NCBI GenBank assembly: GCA_027405735.1 | Contig: JAPEHQ010000013.1 | Span: forward strand, 248,001 to 312,000 | Source: Mucor racemosus | Lineage: Eukaryota > Mucoromycota > Mucoromycetes > Mucorales > Mucoraceae | Reading direction: 5' to 3' | Length of the DNA stretch: 64,000 nucleotides | Made by a program: the position numbers and the translations under genes | Notes under the pieces: generated by a model | Told to the model about the DNA's origin: nothing | Seen by the model: the letters and a program-made list of their open reading frames with translations, nothing else | Databases searched by the model: none | Part shown: positions 1 through 10,800 of the stretch, in pieces | Layout of the letters: each line of letters begins with the position of its first letter | Numbering within the stretch: position 1 is the stretch's first letter

Positions 1-726
1 TTCAATAACATCAGTCGACAACCCCATATCAGGTCGACTATTGGGATACATACGCATTAGCTTTTCAACAGATCTATCAAAATACAAAGCCTGGGGCGGC
101 AATAACGGTTGTAAACTGCAATTTTCATTCTTTTCCAAAGCTGCCATCTTTTTATCCATCAAATCTTTCATATCATTTTGTTCATCTTTTTTAATCAAAT
201 CTCTCCAATCATAAGCACCACTGTAATTACTGCCTGTCAGCAGCTGCACCATAGTAACAGCTCCTTTTTTTTGATCTATGGTGGACCAAGACTGACACCG
301 ATAATGTATTTTCAATCGATCTCTCAACTCAAATACAGGCATTTGATGTGCAACTGTACGAAACTCTTCAACTTGTTGCAAAAAATCAATCATCAAGAAA
401 AAAGCCATGTTTGCTTCCATTGTGCTGCGTTTTCTAATCAATTGTCCTTCGGTGCGGCCTGTATTGAGTAATAATCCGTTGAGTAGACGACCCATAAGTT
501 CCATGTTGAGATGAGGTTGTTGATTGTCTTTAATACGAAGATTCATAAGATATCCAAGTCCCTCTAATGTCTCATGAAGCAATGCAATGTCTTTTTTTAC
601 ATAAAATAAATCGTGAATGTAAATTTCGATTTGATGCTCAATGGAAAGTCGTCCATCGATTTCTATTTCTACTGATTGCTGGTATTGATATTCGCTTGCT
701 ACCACATCAGAAACAGCAATAGTCAT
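1..726 (-). CDS. 5' part of a large gene, possibly a cation-transporting P-type ATPase (runs off the window)
   Basis: An uninterrupted reading frame of 242 codons starts at the ATG at 726-724 and is still open at base 1, so the product is truncated by the window edge. No intron is visible. The visible part is mostly polar and alpha-helical-looking, with no signal peptide or membrane segment. Near the edge it reads LYFDRSVEKLMRMYPNS and then GLSTDVIE. The GLS-x-x-x-[IV]-E pattern resembles the cytosolic N-terminal segment that precedes the first membrane helices in Ca2+/Na+-type P-type ATPases. The identification rests only on this short motif and on my memory of similar long N-termini in Mucorales; the transmembrane and DKTGT regions would lie outside the window. 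The existence of a coding region is much surer than its function. Confidence 0.5.
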   Translation of the reverse strand, partial: MTIAVSDVVASEYQYQQSVEIEIDGRLSIEHQIEIYIHDLFYVKKDIALLHETLEGLGYLMNLRIKDNQQPHLNMELMGRLLNGLLLNTGRTEGQLIRKRSTMEANMAFFLMIDFLQQVEEFRTVAHQMPVFELRDRLKIHYRCQSWSTIDQKKGAVTMVQLLTGSNYSGAYDWRDLIKKDEQNDMKDLMDKKMAALEKNENCSLQPLLPPQALYFDRSVEKLMRMYPNSRPDMGLSTDVIE

Positions 727-1948
727 CTGTCTGTGAGTTTATACTATGTAGTGAAAGAGACAAAAATGAATTGTAAAGTGGACTTGAATCAAAAAGTTTA
801 ACTCAAAGTTTTCTCGGAGCATTTCCAAAATGTAGAATAAGTTTGTTGATTTTACTTGGTTTAGCTAAAGAGATAATGGCTGTGATGAGAATTGTTTGTT
901 TTTACCAAATTTTATTGTGGGTATCTTGTAATTGCTCAAACAGGATGAGTCTTTGCTTTGTTGACAATGCTGATAAAACAGGCAAATCTGTCATTTGTGA
1001 GCAAAAGTTATGTTTTTTACATGTATAATCGAATGAGGGGGAGGGAGTAGCTGTATGTCCATAATTTCATGGTTATATGTCCACAAATGGAGATATTGCA
1101 TACATCTGTAACTGCATTATTCATGGAGAAATCGATAAGTTTGTGTGATTTTTTGGAATCCGACCTACGAATGCAATGTTAGCATGCCATAGCTCCTACA
1201 TAAATCTGCTATATTATTTTTCTTAATTCAATTGATAACATTTATAATATAGATAAATTTAATTTAACATAGGCAATTGTTCTTGAGTTCACTTTTAATT
1301 TATGCACAAATTGACTAAGCTGTATGGCATTTACTAATATGATAACTACTATACTCGCAAGATTCAAGTTTTCGCAAATGCTAATGAAAAATGCCAGGAC
1401 GAGTCGACCATCAAATTTTTTGACATTTTTTTTATTTCTCCACCAAAATTTGAGATATTTTAGAAAAATAAATTACTACAGATAGATATGAATTTGGGCG
1501 TTGATCTGTGCTTTAGTTCATACACTCGATATTCAAATTTTGTGATACTTCAATATGCTATAAAGTAAACAAGTAAATCCCAATTAAAATTAACTCTGTA
1601 TCTTGATTTCAAGCAGTAAAAAAGTGAACTCAACTATTCAAAGAGTTTATACCAAAATATGCAGCAAGGTAAATAAAAACAACAAGAACTAAACTTTTCT
1701 GCAGTATCTCAAGTATAATATTATATTTTTTATTTCCAGTTTCTTGTCGAAACAAGAGAGTAAATAGCAATTACAAATCATCCCTTTTCAGACCTCGAAA
1801 TGCCGTAAATTCAATTTATAAATTTATTTGCAAATATTATGATATTGAGAATCAATTTTATAATCTTTTATATCCATTAAAATAAGAAAAGCTAAAGGGT
1901 TTTATTCAGAAATATGACAATACATTCAAATGATAATATATCTTTACA
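727..1948. other. Intergenic stretch with a short transposon derivative
   Basis: No convincing gene is present; the only open frame here (843-1028) has no recognisable domain. The stretch lies between the start of the possible ATPase gene and the 3' end of the reductase gene. Its one notable content is the 1174-1374 segment, listed separately, which matches both ends of the Fanzor-bearing element. Confidence 0.6.
1174..1374 (+). mobile_element. Internally deleted derivative (MITE-like) of the Fanzor-bearing element
   Basis: The first ~125 bp (from CAATGTTAGCATGCC at 1174) closely match the reverse complement of 34149-34031, the upstream end of the Fanzor unit. The last ~63 bp (1312-1374, ending GCAAGATTCAAGTTTTCG) closely match the reverse complement of 29888-29827, its downstream end. 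The whole ~4.1 kb interior with the nuclease gene is missing. The segment therefore has the form of a non-autonomous derivative carrying both subterminal regions. The outer ~64 bp seen at the upstream end of the full unit (34150-34213) is not recognisable here, so this copy either lost one terminus or inserted with a different boundary. No clear target-site duplication is seen. Confidence 0.7.
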
Positions 1949-2998
1949 CTAAAGGTCAGCTACATGGACAACTACTTTACCAAGGCTGCTGCCTTGCAAT
2001 ACTTGAATGAATGCTTCATGTATATTTTCAATGCCATTAAAAATGTCCTCCTTGTACTTGATAGTGCCATCAACCAACAGAGGAGTAACATGTTTAAGGA
2101 AAGTGTCTTCAAGCTCCAAATGCTCCGTTACAAGGAACCCTTCAAACTTGATTCTCTTGGTAATAATATTCATTGTGTTGTACAATGGAGTAGGTTTGGA
2201 TAGCCCATATTGTGAGCTCATACCACAAGCAATGATGCGAGCAAAATTGTTTGCCACGTTCAAAACAGCATCAAGCATTTTACCACCAACATTTTCAAAA
2301 TAAACATCTATACCATGTGGACAATGTTTTCTTAAATTTTCTTCAATATCGCCATCTTTATAGTTAAAAACTGCATCAAAACCGACCGATTCGAGGTATT
2401 TGACTTTTTCTTTGCTACCAGCAGAGCCAACCACATGTAATCCAAAAGCTTTGCCCAATTGTCCAACCATTTGTCCCACTGGACTTGCAGCAGAAGACAC
2501 GTACAAAACTTCTCCTTTCTTTGGTTTACCAATTTCTGTCAAACCATACCAAGCAGTGAAACCAGGCATACCAAGAACACCAACATAGTTACTGAGAGGA
2601 AGGCCACTGGTTTTAGCATCATTGCGTACAACATAGGCTTTTTTTGCATACTCTGCATCAACTTGTACGTAACTTTCAAAAAAACCAAAAGTGGTACGAC
2701 CTATGACAATATCATCAACCTTGTAATTGGGGTTATTTGACCTGATCACCACAGACACAGTGTCACCAGCCATTGGCTTATTGAGCTCAAAAGCAGAGGC
2801 CCATGATTGAACACTAGGATCTCTCATACGTCCACGTAAATAAGAATCAACAGCTATTTCCAACGTTTTCAATATGAAATTACCATCGGGGAGTGCAGCA
2901 TCTATATCGATAGTAGTTTCTTTGATTTTCATATGCTCACCATTGACAGGAAGAGAATCAGGGATTTTTGAAAATATAACTTGCTTGTTTGCAACCAT
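1949..2998 (-). CDS. Zinc-independent MDR-family NADP-dependent oxidoreductase (alkenal/prostaglandin reductase type)
   Basis: This single-exon gene encodes 349 aa, the usual length for the leukotriene B4 12-hydroxydehydrogenase / alkenal double-bond reductase branch of the medium-chain dehydrogenase/reductase superfamily. The N-terminal half is the GroES-like substrate fold (DSYLRGRMRD, then GDTV and FGFFESYVQV). A Rossmann nucleotide-binding segment follows around residues 165-195 (SAASPVGQMVGQLGKAFG, then VVGSAGS), and DVYFENVGG is typical of this branch. Such enzymes use NADPH to reduce alpha,beta-unsaturated aldehydes or ketones in the cytosol; the actual substrate is unknown. No zinc-ligand cysteine pattern is seen, as expected. 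The ATG at 2998 is preceded 44-53 nt upstream by a TATAAAAAGA sequence. It is a solitary gene, not part of a cluster. Confidence 0.9.
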   Translation of the reverse strand: MVANKQVIFSKIPDSLPVNGEHMKIKETTIDIDAALPDGNFILKTLEIAVDSYLRGRMRDPSVQSWASAFELNKPMAGDTVSVVIRSNNPNYKVDDIVIGRTTFGFFESYVQVDAEYAKKAYVVRNDAKTSGLPLSNYVGVLGMPGFTAWYGLTEIGKPKKGEVLYVSSAASPVGQMVGQLGKAFGLHVVGSAGSKEKVKYLESVGFDAVFNYKDGDIEENLRKHCPHGIDVYFENVGGKMLDAVLNVANNFARIIACGMSSQYGLSKPTPLYNTMNIITKRIKFEGFLVTEHLELEDTFLKHVTPLLVDGTIKYKEDIFNGIENIHEAFIQVLQGSSLGKVVVHVADL

Positions 2999-3041
2999 TA
3001 TTGTTTACACTACAAAGAATGATTTGCGCAATTCAATCACG

Positions 3042-3051
3042 TCTTTTTATA
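3042..3051 (-). promoter_or_regulatory. TATA box of the oxidoreductase gene
   Basis: TATAAAAAGA on the minus strand lies 44-53 nt upstream of the ATG at 2998. The same decamer precedes the OPT transporter start at 58541, which supports a real core-promoter element. The rest of 2999-3362 shows nothing further. Confidence 0.5.
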
Positions 3052-3362
3052 CCTGAAATCGAATATTTATATTTTTAATCAGTAATAATATGCAACAGCA
3101 TGCACTAAACTAATTCAGGTTTCAGATCAATTATAACCGAGTTTTGCGTTATCTGATGAAATAACAGAAACTACCTAAGGTTCAAAGCATTGCTCACTTA
3201 CTTAATTTTATTTGAAGTATTAATGTAGCGTTGCATTAATTGGCTTGGGAACTTCAAATAACGCCTAGTGATTATTCGATAAATATTGATTTATTTATTT
3301 TTCTGTAAAAACTAGAGTAGTTTCATTAATTTACAACATTGCAAGCATTTTCATGGAATAGA

Positions 3363-3857
3363 TTAGGTATACGATGGAGGAGGAGCAGGAGAGGAGGGAG
3401 ATGCTATTACAGGCGCTGTAACACTGATAGTTCTTTTCAATCCATTGTAAGAAGCTATTTTTTTATGGCATGATGGACATGTATGTACAGTGTGCAGAAA
3501 CCATAGAGCTACACATATTGCTATCACAATGAAAACTGGCCATTGGTATTGTGTATTTTCAATAGAAAATAAATAAGTCATAACCAACATATAGATGCAA
3601 TAGAACCAATTTAAAGAAGATATTTCAGTATAGACATACTCAAAACAGTACGGGCATTGAATGAATGCAGATTGCCTTTTCAATTCGCTTAGTGGAATGA
3701 GTTGAGGTAATGGCATTAAAAGTTTAGTTTGGTGATGATGTACTGATGAGTGTTCTTCCATAAAAGTATTGTACTGGGATACATTGATACTCCTGGTATT
3801 AAAAGTAGGAAGAGCTCTACTCTGCTCGTCATTTGTAGAAGAGTTGTTATTTCCCAT
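3363..3857 (-). CDS. LITAF-domain membrane-associated protein, copy 1
   Basis: This intronless gene encodes 164 aa. The LITAF domain occupies about residues 65-140: a first zinc knuckle (IQCPYC), a hydrophobic segment of ~30 residues (WFYCIYMLVMTYLF and IVIAICVALWFL), and a second knuckle (HTCPSCHKK). In this family the hydrophobic part inserts into the cytosolic face of late endosomal/lysosomal membranes and the knuckles join to bind one zinc. The protein begins MGNNNS, which fits an N-myristoylation signal (MGxxxS). It ends PPPSYT, which contains a PPxY WW-binding motif of the kind LITAF proteins use to recruit NEDD4-type ubiquitin ligases; in animal LITAF this motif sits at the N-terminus. 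The next gene is a paralogue in the same orientation, about 220 bp away. Confidence 0.85.
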   Translation of the reverse strand: MGNNNSSTNDEQSRALPTFNTRSINVSQYNTFMEEHSSVHHHQTKLLMPLPQLIPLSELKRQSAFIQCPYCFEYVYTEISSLNWFYCIYMLVMTYLFSIENTQYQWPVFIVIAICVALWFLHTVHTCPSCHKKIASYNGLKRTISVTAPVIASPSSPAPPPSYT

Positions 3858-4077
3858 CAGGTTTTAGAAAACTGCTATAATACCAGATTTTGGTGGATAA
3901 ATGTAAAAGAGAAAAGAGGAAATGCTAAGCAGTTATATCCTTTAAACCCCTCTGTTTTCAAAACATTTACTCGTGTAACCTTTTTCTTACCTTGCCTGAT
4001 AACAAAATCAACACTTGCACATATGGTTCAATAACACAGAAAAACATCATAAAATTAGGAGTATTTTATTTGAATTA

Positions 4078-4536
4078 TTATGCGTTAGGAGGAGGAGGAG
4101 GAGGACTCATTGCTGGAGCCGTAACACCAACAACCTTTTCACTCTTATCAAATGTTGCAATTGCCTCTTTGCATGATGGACATTTGTGAAGAGTTTTATG
4201 TGAGAATGCAAAAAAATATATTAATAATGCAACCAAAACGTAGCAAGGTAAAGGCATACTAAATGGATAAAATGTGCCTGTGATGCCAAATATTGCTATG
4301 TAGCTGTAAATGTTATTACCGTCAGATATCTTTGTATACACATATTGAAGGCAATAGGGACATTGAATAAATGCAGATTGCGTGTTGAGTTCTGTTAATA
4401 AAACAGGTTGAGGCGAGGTAGAAGTTACATTGTGATGATTATGAATTTGATACTCTTTCTGAAATAGATTCTCGGTTGCAGCTAATTTTTGAATCGTACT
4501 GTTTTCTTGTTGTTCGTATCCTTGCGTATATTCCAT
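4078..4536 (-). CDS. LITAF-domain membrane-associated protein, copy 2
   Basis: This intronless gene encodes 152 aa. The architecture matches its downstream neighbour: a polar N-terminus, then LNTQSAFIQCPYC for the first zinc knuckle, a hydrophobic membrane-inserting stretch, and KCPSCKEAI for the second knuckle. It has a proline-rich tail (PPPPPPNA). Unlike copy 1 it lacks both the MGxxxS start and the PPxY tail; it begins MEYTQGYEQ instead. The shared block SAFIQCPYC and the identical order and orientation show a tandem duplication, while the diverged ends suggest different membrane targeting or partner binding. A role on endosomal membranes is inferred from the family. Confidence 0.83.
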   Translation of the reverse strand: MEYTQGYEQQENSTIQKLAATENLFQKEYQIHNHHNVTSTSPQPVLLTELNTQSAFIQCPYCLQYVYTKISDGNNIYSYIAIFGITGTFYPFSMPLPCYVLVALLIYFFAFSHKTLHKCPSCKEAIATFDKSEKVVGVTAPAMSPPPPPPNA

Positions 4537-6269
4537 GCTCTATATCTTGATATGTAAGTAATAAAGATGAAATAATGAGAATTACAATTGCTCAGATTAT
4601 TTTTGTGGTTTACGAAAATAGCTAAGCAAAATAATTAAGGTTAGTGTTATCAGTGTGTAACTTTGATACACATACAATATTCTATATGAACGTGAGTATA
4701 ATCTTTTTCATGTTGAGAAGCAGCTGAAATAACATATCAGAGTATGGTAAAAATCCTTTTTGGTCGCATCTAATTTGAGATACTGAAATTTTGATGCCTC
4801 GCAAATAATCTTCAAAAAACCAAGGCAAGAGATCCCATAGTTTGATCTTTGAGAACATAATTAAATTTGAGTTATGCTTACAACTTGAGAATGGAAATTG
4901 CATAGCTTATTCCTTGAAAAAACTGTTTATTTTTGACGTTTGTCGCATTGTAGTCCTACTAACTGATGAACACATGATTCAAAAGCTTGAAAAGTTTGAC
5001 AAAGTCTCCTTTAGGAGGACTCCGTTATTCTTGACACAAAACAAAGTTTCATGTATATACTCTTAAGAAGATATATTTGCTGCTATGCTGAACAGACATT
5101 TTTAAGGTCGCAAAATTAATATAATTGAAGAGAGAAATCAAGCAAATCTACTCTTCGAACTTCGTAACTGGTCAGCTTGCTCTAATGATTGAAAACGCCT
5201 GGTGAGATTCTTTTTTCATTCAGGATATCACAAGTTTTAAAAATGTTCTCAAATAAATTTATTTAGAGATGATTTACTCGTAAACAACGGAAATAAGGCT
5301 ACATAGCTATCTAGATAGTTTCGATTATGGTGACAAGAATAAGATGATATCTAACAAACTGTTGATGAAGAAGCCTCGTTGGGTTCTGAAAAGAATGAAA
5401 AAACATCTGTCACCACCAGATGAGGTATTTGTTAGTGTGAAGACTTTGTTTGACACTTAAGGAAATGCTCGCAACCATAATTCAGAAGAACCTTTGTTCA
5501 AAAGAAGGTGCAAGGAAGTAGCAGAAAATGTGCTCGATTCAATAAGGAGAAGTCGAGCGTTAGTTCCTGTTGGAGTAACATGAGATTACCACCTGTACAT
5601 TTATAAATTTAGTTTTCCTGTATACAGATGTACAAGAGATATAAATTCAATCCAAGGGGGGTGCTCACCAGAACACTGTCAGAAAACTTGCTTCTTTTAA
5701 TGCTACTTCAGAATTCAAGGATTGTGCTCTTGCTGACTATCGACTGTGGCACAACGTTCAGGTACCAAGACTTATTTATAAGGTAAATAACGTTGTTCTT
5801 AAAATTGTCTTAGTTTTTTTAAGATGAGCCCAAGAATAGATATGGTCATCATCCACAAATCTCACTTCTTCCCTAGGATTTATCAAGGAATAAACTAATG
5901 CAGAGGCTAATCGATACAGCCAATATTGAAGTCGTATTCTGATCAATTTGGTAATATATTTTACTTTGCGAACGCTGAGGAAACTTTCGGTATTAGTAGA
6001 TTGTCTCCGTCTTTGGTTTGCATTTAAGAAATGGATCTGCATGATAAACAGTATGCGAATACTGAAGGTTTCTCTCGTGATGTCAATGACAAGCTGAGCA
6101 TTTGTACAAATGCTTCAATCTCGGTAACATTCAAATGTAATTCTGTTTTGGAAATATGCAGTACAACTACGTATCATTCAAAAAAATTGTAAGTCTGACT
6201 ATAACTCCATAGCAAGTCAATGAAGAAGTAGAAGTTTATAAAAAGCTTCGAAAACATTCTATGCTTTTG
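4537..6269. other. Gene-free AT-rich stretch
   Basis: Only short open frames without recognisable domains occur (for example 4842-5066 and 5776-6042). No RNA gene or clear repeat was recognised. It separates the LITAF pair from the repeat-rich region. Confidence 0.5.
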
Positions 6270-7441
6270 ATTTAGGATTATGAGATTTAGGGATTCCCAA
6301 AATCTTAAAAAAGACCATCCCTAAAACTTTAATATGTAATATAACATTCAAAAATAAGAAGATTTAGCTTAAAAACTATTATGTGCAAGCTTATAATATT
6401 GAGAAATATTTGACATCTTAGATTGAGTTTTTAAGCGGGGGGAAGCAAGCATTTCACTTTTAAAGCCTTTACACTCGCTGAGAAATTAACATGAATAGAA
6501 ATAGCTCTTTTTTAAATATTTTGTAGCATCTCAAGTATAGCCCTATATTTTTTATTTTCTGATTATCTATTGAAATGGGAGCACGCTCCGATTTTGAAAA
6601 TCACCATATAAAATTGTATAATCACATATGCACATGTATCTGAGCTTGAATCCAAAAAGTGTTCAAATGGGAAAAAAACTCAAAAAAATCCAAAAAAAAC
6701 TTTGTATGTTTAATTACTCACAGAAATGCATAGTAAGTTGAATTAGCGTATTAAATATCTTGGGTTCAGTTTTTAATTCTAAATCGATCTCTGTAGGTTT
6801 TAAAAATGTTTTTCTCATAAAATCTCTAGTAAATTTAACATTAAATTTTAACTGTTTTTGATCAAAAAGTACCCTTCATTCAAATGTAACCCTGAAATAT
6901 TTTATTTTTACATTATGCGCAACAAAATTATCTACAAAATGAGTATTTATACGTAGCTGTAGCCCCATTTTTCGTGGGGATATTAGTTTTTTTTTATCAT
7001 TTTTTTTGGTCGGCAAAAATTTACACTTGTATATCCTCGTCCAAAATGGATCCTTTTTGTCATCACCAAAAATCAATCATTCAATCTCAATTTTCTCGAT
7101 GAAAAATCAATATTTTTTGACGAGGTAAAATTCGTTGGATAGATGCTAATGAGTACTATCCTATGGTTTTAGCTTTGCATACCTGTCATTCCTTCATGGA
7201 TATCTATAACAGAAAAAGTGCTGTCACAAAATTTATAAAAAAATAAAAAAGTTTTTACAGCCATCCAAATCCTAGATATCCTGGTAGAGAATGAAAAATA
7301 AAGTAGACTTTACTTAATATCCATCATTGCAATACCTTAGTATTTTATTGACTTATTTTCATTTCAAATGCGCTTTCTCAATTTGTAAGCTGGCCATTTC
7401 TGCATCATTTAAATTTATGAAAAAATCGCTATTATAGTAAT
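6270..7441 (+). repeat. Dispersed repeat family 1, copy 1 (left part; split by the LTR retrotransposon)
   Basis: This ~1.17-kb stretch matches 17981-18711 plus 19613-20045 (copy 2) and 20408-21572 (copy 3). Shared landmarks include ccatccctaaaactttaat, tttttcgtggggatatta and gacgaggtaaaattcgttgg. No long open frame is conserved. The copy is broken at 7437-7441 by the LTR element and resumes at 15137, where the missing tail (catccttgcttcatttaat onward) continues to about 15247. Confidence 0.85.
7437..7441. repeat. Target-site duplication of the LTR retrotransposon (left)
   Basis: GTAAT directly precedes the left LTR and recurs directly after the right LTR at 15137-15141. The uninterrupted family 1 copies read tagtaaccatc here, which confirms a 5-bp duplication. 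Confidence 0.9.
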
Positions 7442-7840
7442 TATCAGGGTTATATTATATAAGGGGCAGGAGACACAGACAAAGGCTTATTTGTTATGTT
7501 AAGGTTTATTTCAGAATATATAATAAGGAAAATGATGAGGAGAACTGACGAAGAAATAAAAGGAATTATGAAAATAAGATGGTTATTTATACTAAATTAT
7601 TCAAGAGTCTAGTTCCCTTCATGAACTAGACTTCAGGGACACAGTGTTACTGAATTACTCTATAACTTGAATGCGAGTAAGTTGATATTGTAATGTGGTC
7701 ATTGGTTGTGCCGCAGTGCGGGTAGTAATAGAATGTCTTGCATAAGCTGGAGATTGATATGCAATTCGGATAAGGTAATAATGCGTGATATGTTTAGGAT
7801 AGTAGTATAATAATAGATTAAGCTTGACAGGTTCATGACA
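7442..7840 (-). repeat. 3' LTR of the chromovirus
   Basis: This 399-bp copy appears identical to 14738-15136. In element orientation it starts TGTCATGAACC and ends CCCTGATA. Confidence 0.95.
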
Positions 7841-7843
7841 GGA

Positions 7844-7854
7844 CTCCCCTCTCT
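7844..7854 (-). other. Polypurine tract of the chromovirus
   Basis: AGAGAGGGGAG on the minus strand lies three bases inside the 3' LTR and 20 bp downstream of the pol stop codon. This is the expected position for second-strand priming. Confidence 0.7.
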
Positions 7855-7873
7855 AGGTCGAGCTCCGTGAGAA

Positions 7874-10800
7874 TCAGACTTTTGGTCTATTGGGATGTTT
7901 AGTGTGGAACTTGTTAATTAACTCGCGACAGTGAGTAAGGTTTTCGACAGGTTCCCAAGTTCTATCCATGATTGAGTAGTTTTGCCAATGAACTAAATAT
8001 TGTAATTTCCTTTTGTGTATGCGTGAGTCTACTATATGTTCGACTTCGTATTCTTCGTGGTTATTGATTATTACAGGTGGCAATTCTTTTGGTTTGCGAC
8101 CTGGTATAGCATCTTCGATAAAACGCTCGAGCAGGTTAATATGAAATACGGGATGTATTTTCATTGTGTGAGGTAATTCGAGTTTGTAGCTCCTAGAACC
8201 GATTTTCTCTAGGATTTTGTAAGGTCCTAGTCGGCGATGATCTAGTTTTCCTGTTGGTCTTTGAGTTTTGATGTTTCTTGAAAGTAACCAAACTTTATCA
8301 CCAATTTTCAGTTCAGGTCCCGAGATTACTTTTCTGTTATAGAATTTAGCGTGGCTTTCTTGTGCTATAGCAATCTCAAATTGTAAGTTGCTATGTAAGT
8401 CCTTTATTAGCTGAGCGCGCTCTTCTGCCGGGGATCGGTCTTTTGTAGTCCTTGGAAGAGTTAACGAATATTGGGGTTCGTAACCATAATTTGCGAAGTG
8501 AGGAGTTACGCCAGTGGAGGTGTGTTTAGAGGAGTTATATGCAAACTGAGCCAGATGTAAAAGATTGCTCCAATTTGATTGTTGATAGTTGATATAACAA
8601 CGGAGGTATTGTTCTAAGATGGAATTGACTCGTTCTGTTTGACCATCGGTTTGTGGATGAAAGGCTGTTGACATGTTTTGTTCTACATTGAAGATTTTTA
8701 ATAATGCTCTTGTAAACTTTGATGTAAATGTAACACCACGATCTGAAACTATATTAGCTGGGAAGCCAAAATGACAAAAGACATGTCTTAAGAAAAGATC
8801 ACAGGTGCCTTCTGCATCGATAGTATTGTACGTTGGTATGAATATAGCCATTTTTGAATATCTGTCAACAAAGACACATATAGCAGTAAACTTTTCTGAT
8901 GGTGGTAATTGTGTAATAAAGTCTACTGATACGGATTCCCAAGGTTTTTCGGGAATTTGTAATGGTTGTAATAAGCCGTATGGCTTGTGGTGTGCATTCT
9001 TGTTTCGTAGGCAAGTATCGCAACCCATTACGTATTTTTTAACGTAAGCTCTTAATCCAGGCCAGTGGTAATCTCTGGCAACTTGATCGTACGTTTTCGT
9101 GATACCAAAATGTCCTGCAGCGGGGCTGTCATGACATTGTTCCAAGATTGTCTTCTTTAATTCTTGATTATCGGGAATGCAGATAGCTTGATTCTTGTAG
9201 AATAAAAGATTATCTTTGTAATGGTAATCGCTGGTATCTAGCTTCTTTTCGTTGTTTTGGATGTCTTTAAGTATTGGTCCGTAAGTTACATCTTTGGGTA
9301 GATGCTTAATTATTTCTTGCACTAGCTTATTGGATGCTTGATCTAAATTAACAGTAGTGTGAATGGAATTGATAAACAATTTTGGTGGTAAAAGAACCAT
9401 TGGAGTTGTGCCTTTACGGTAGTCACCCCCTCCCTCAAGAGGCCTATCTTTCCGAGATAGTGCATCGGCAGCAGCATTTTGTTTACCAGGGCGATAAACG
9501 ATATTGAAGTTGTAATCGCCAAGGATTTCGGACCATCGAACCTGGCGACGAGTGAGATTTCTAGTAGTAGTGAAGTATTCCAGATTTTTGTGATCTGTAA
9601 TAACCATTGTGGGTTCAGTGGAGAACTCAAGATATTGTCGCCAATGTTTGAAAGCATCGACTATAGCGAGGAGTTCTTTATCGTAGATTTGATAATTGAT
9701 TTCAGCAGGGAGTAATTTTCGGGAGTGGAACGCAATCGGATGAGCAATGCCCTGTAAATCTAGTTGACTGCAAACTGCGCCCAAGGCAAAATCAGAAGCG
9801 TCAGTTTCAATGATGCATGGAGCATCCGGGTTGTAGTGTTGTAGTATTGGATCAGCGGTGATACGCTTTTTTAGATCATTAAAGGTGTGTTCTGTTTGAG
9901 ATGTCCAAGCAAAGACGGCATCCTTTTTGAGCAGGGATGTGAGGGGAGTGCATAATTTCGAATAGTCTTGGATAAAACGTCGGTAGAAATTAGCAAGACC
10001 CAGAAAAACTTGGACATCATGAATACTCTTGGGAGTTGGCCATTCTGAGATGGATTTGATCTTTTCAGGATCCATGGAGATACCTTTGGGGCTAATAACA
10101 AAGCCCAGAAATTGTACCCTTGTCACATCAAATTCACATTTCTCGAGTTTAAGTGATAGTTTCGATTCTCGTAATCGTTGAAGCACTAATCTTACATGTT
10201 TAGTGTGTTCTTCTTGTGTTTGTGAGTATATTAAATAATCGTCTAAATACACCACAAGAAAAATATCAAGGAAATCGCGCATGACGTCATTAACAAAAGA
10301 TTGAAACGTCCCTGGGGCGGAGTTTAAACCGAAAGGCATGACGCGGTAATTAAAACTTCCGTACCTGCATCTCCAGGCAGTTTTCCATTCCTCACCAGAG
10401 GCGATGCGTACCAAATTGTACGCCCCACGCATATCTAGTTTGGTGTAACATGTAGCGTTGTGTAACCTGTCAAGGGTTTCCGAAATTAGCGGCAATGGGC
10501 AGCGATTTGGAATAGTTATTTTGTTTAAACCTCTATAATCTACACACATTCGTAAACTACCATCTTTCTTTTTGACAAAAAGTACTGGAGCACCAGCGGG
10601 TGAGTCGGATCTTACGATAAAACCCTTTTTAAGATTCTCTTGGATGTAGTCATATAACGTTTTCAATTCTACTTTTGAAAGGTTATATATTGGGCCAAAA
10701 GGGACCTCTGAATCTGGTTTTAGTGGAATAGTGTGATCGTATTGGCGATGAGGAGGTAGTTTATCTGCTTCGCTTTTAGAGAATACATCTTTGAAATCGT

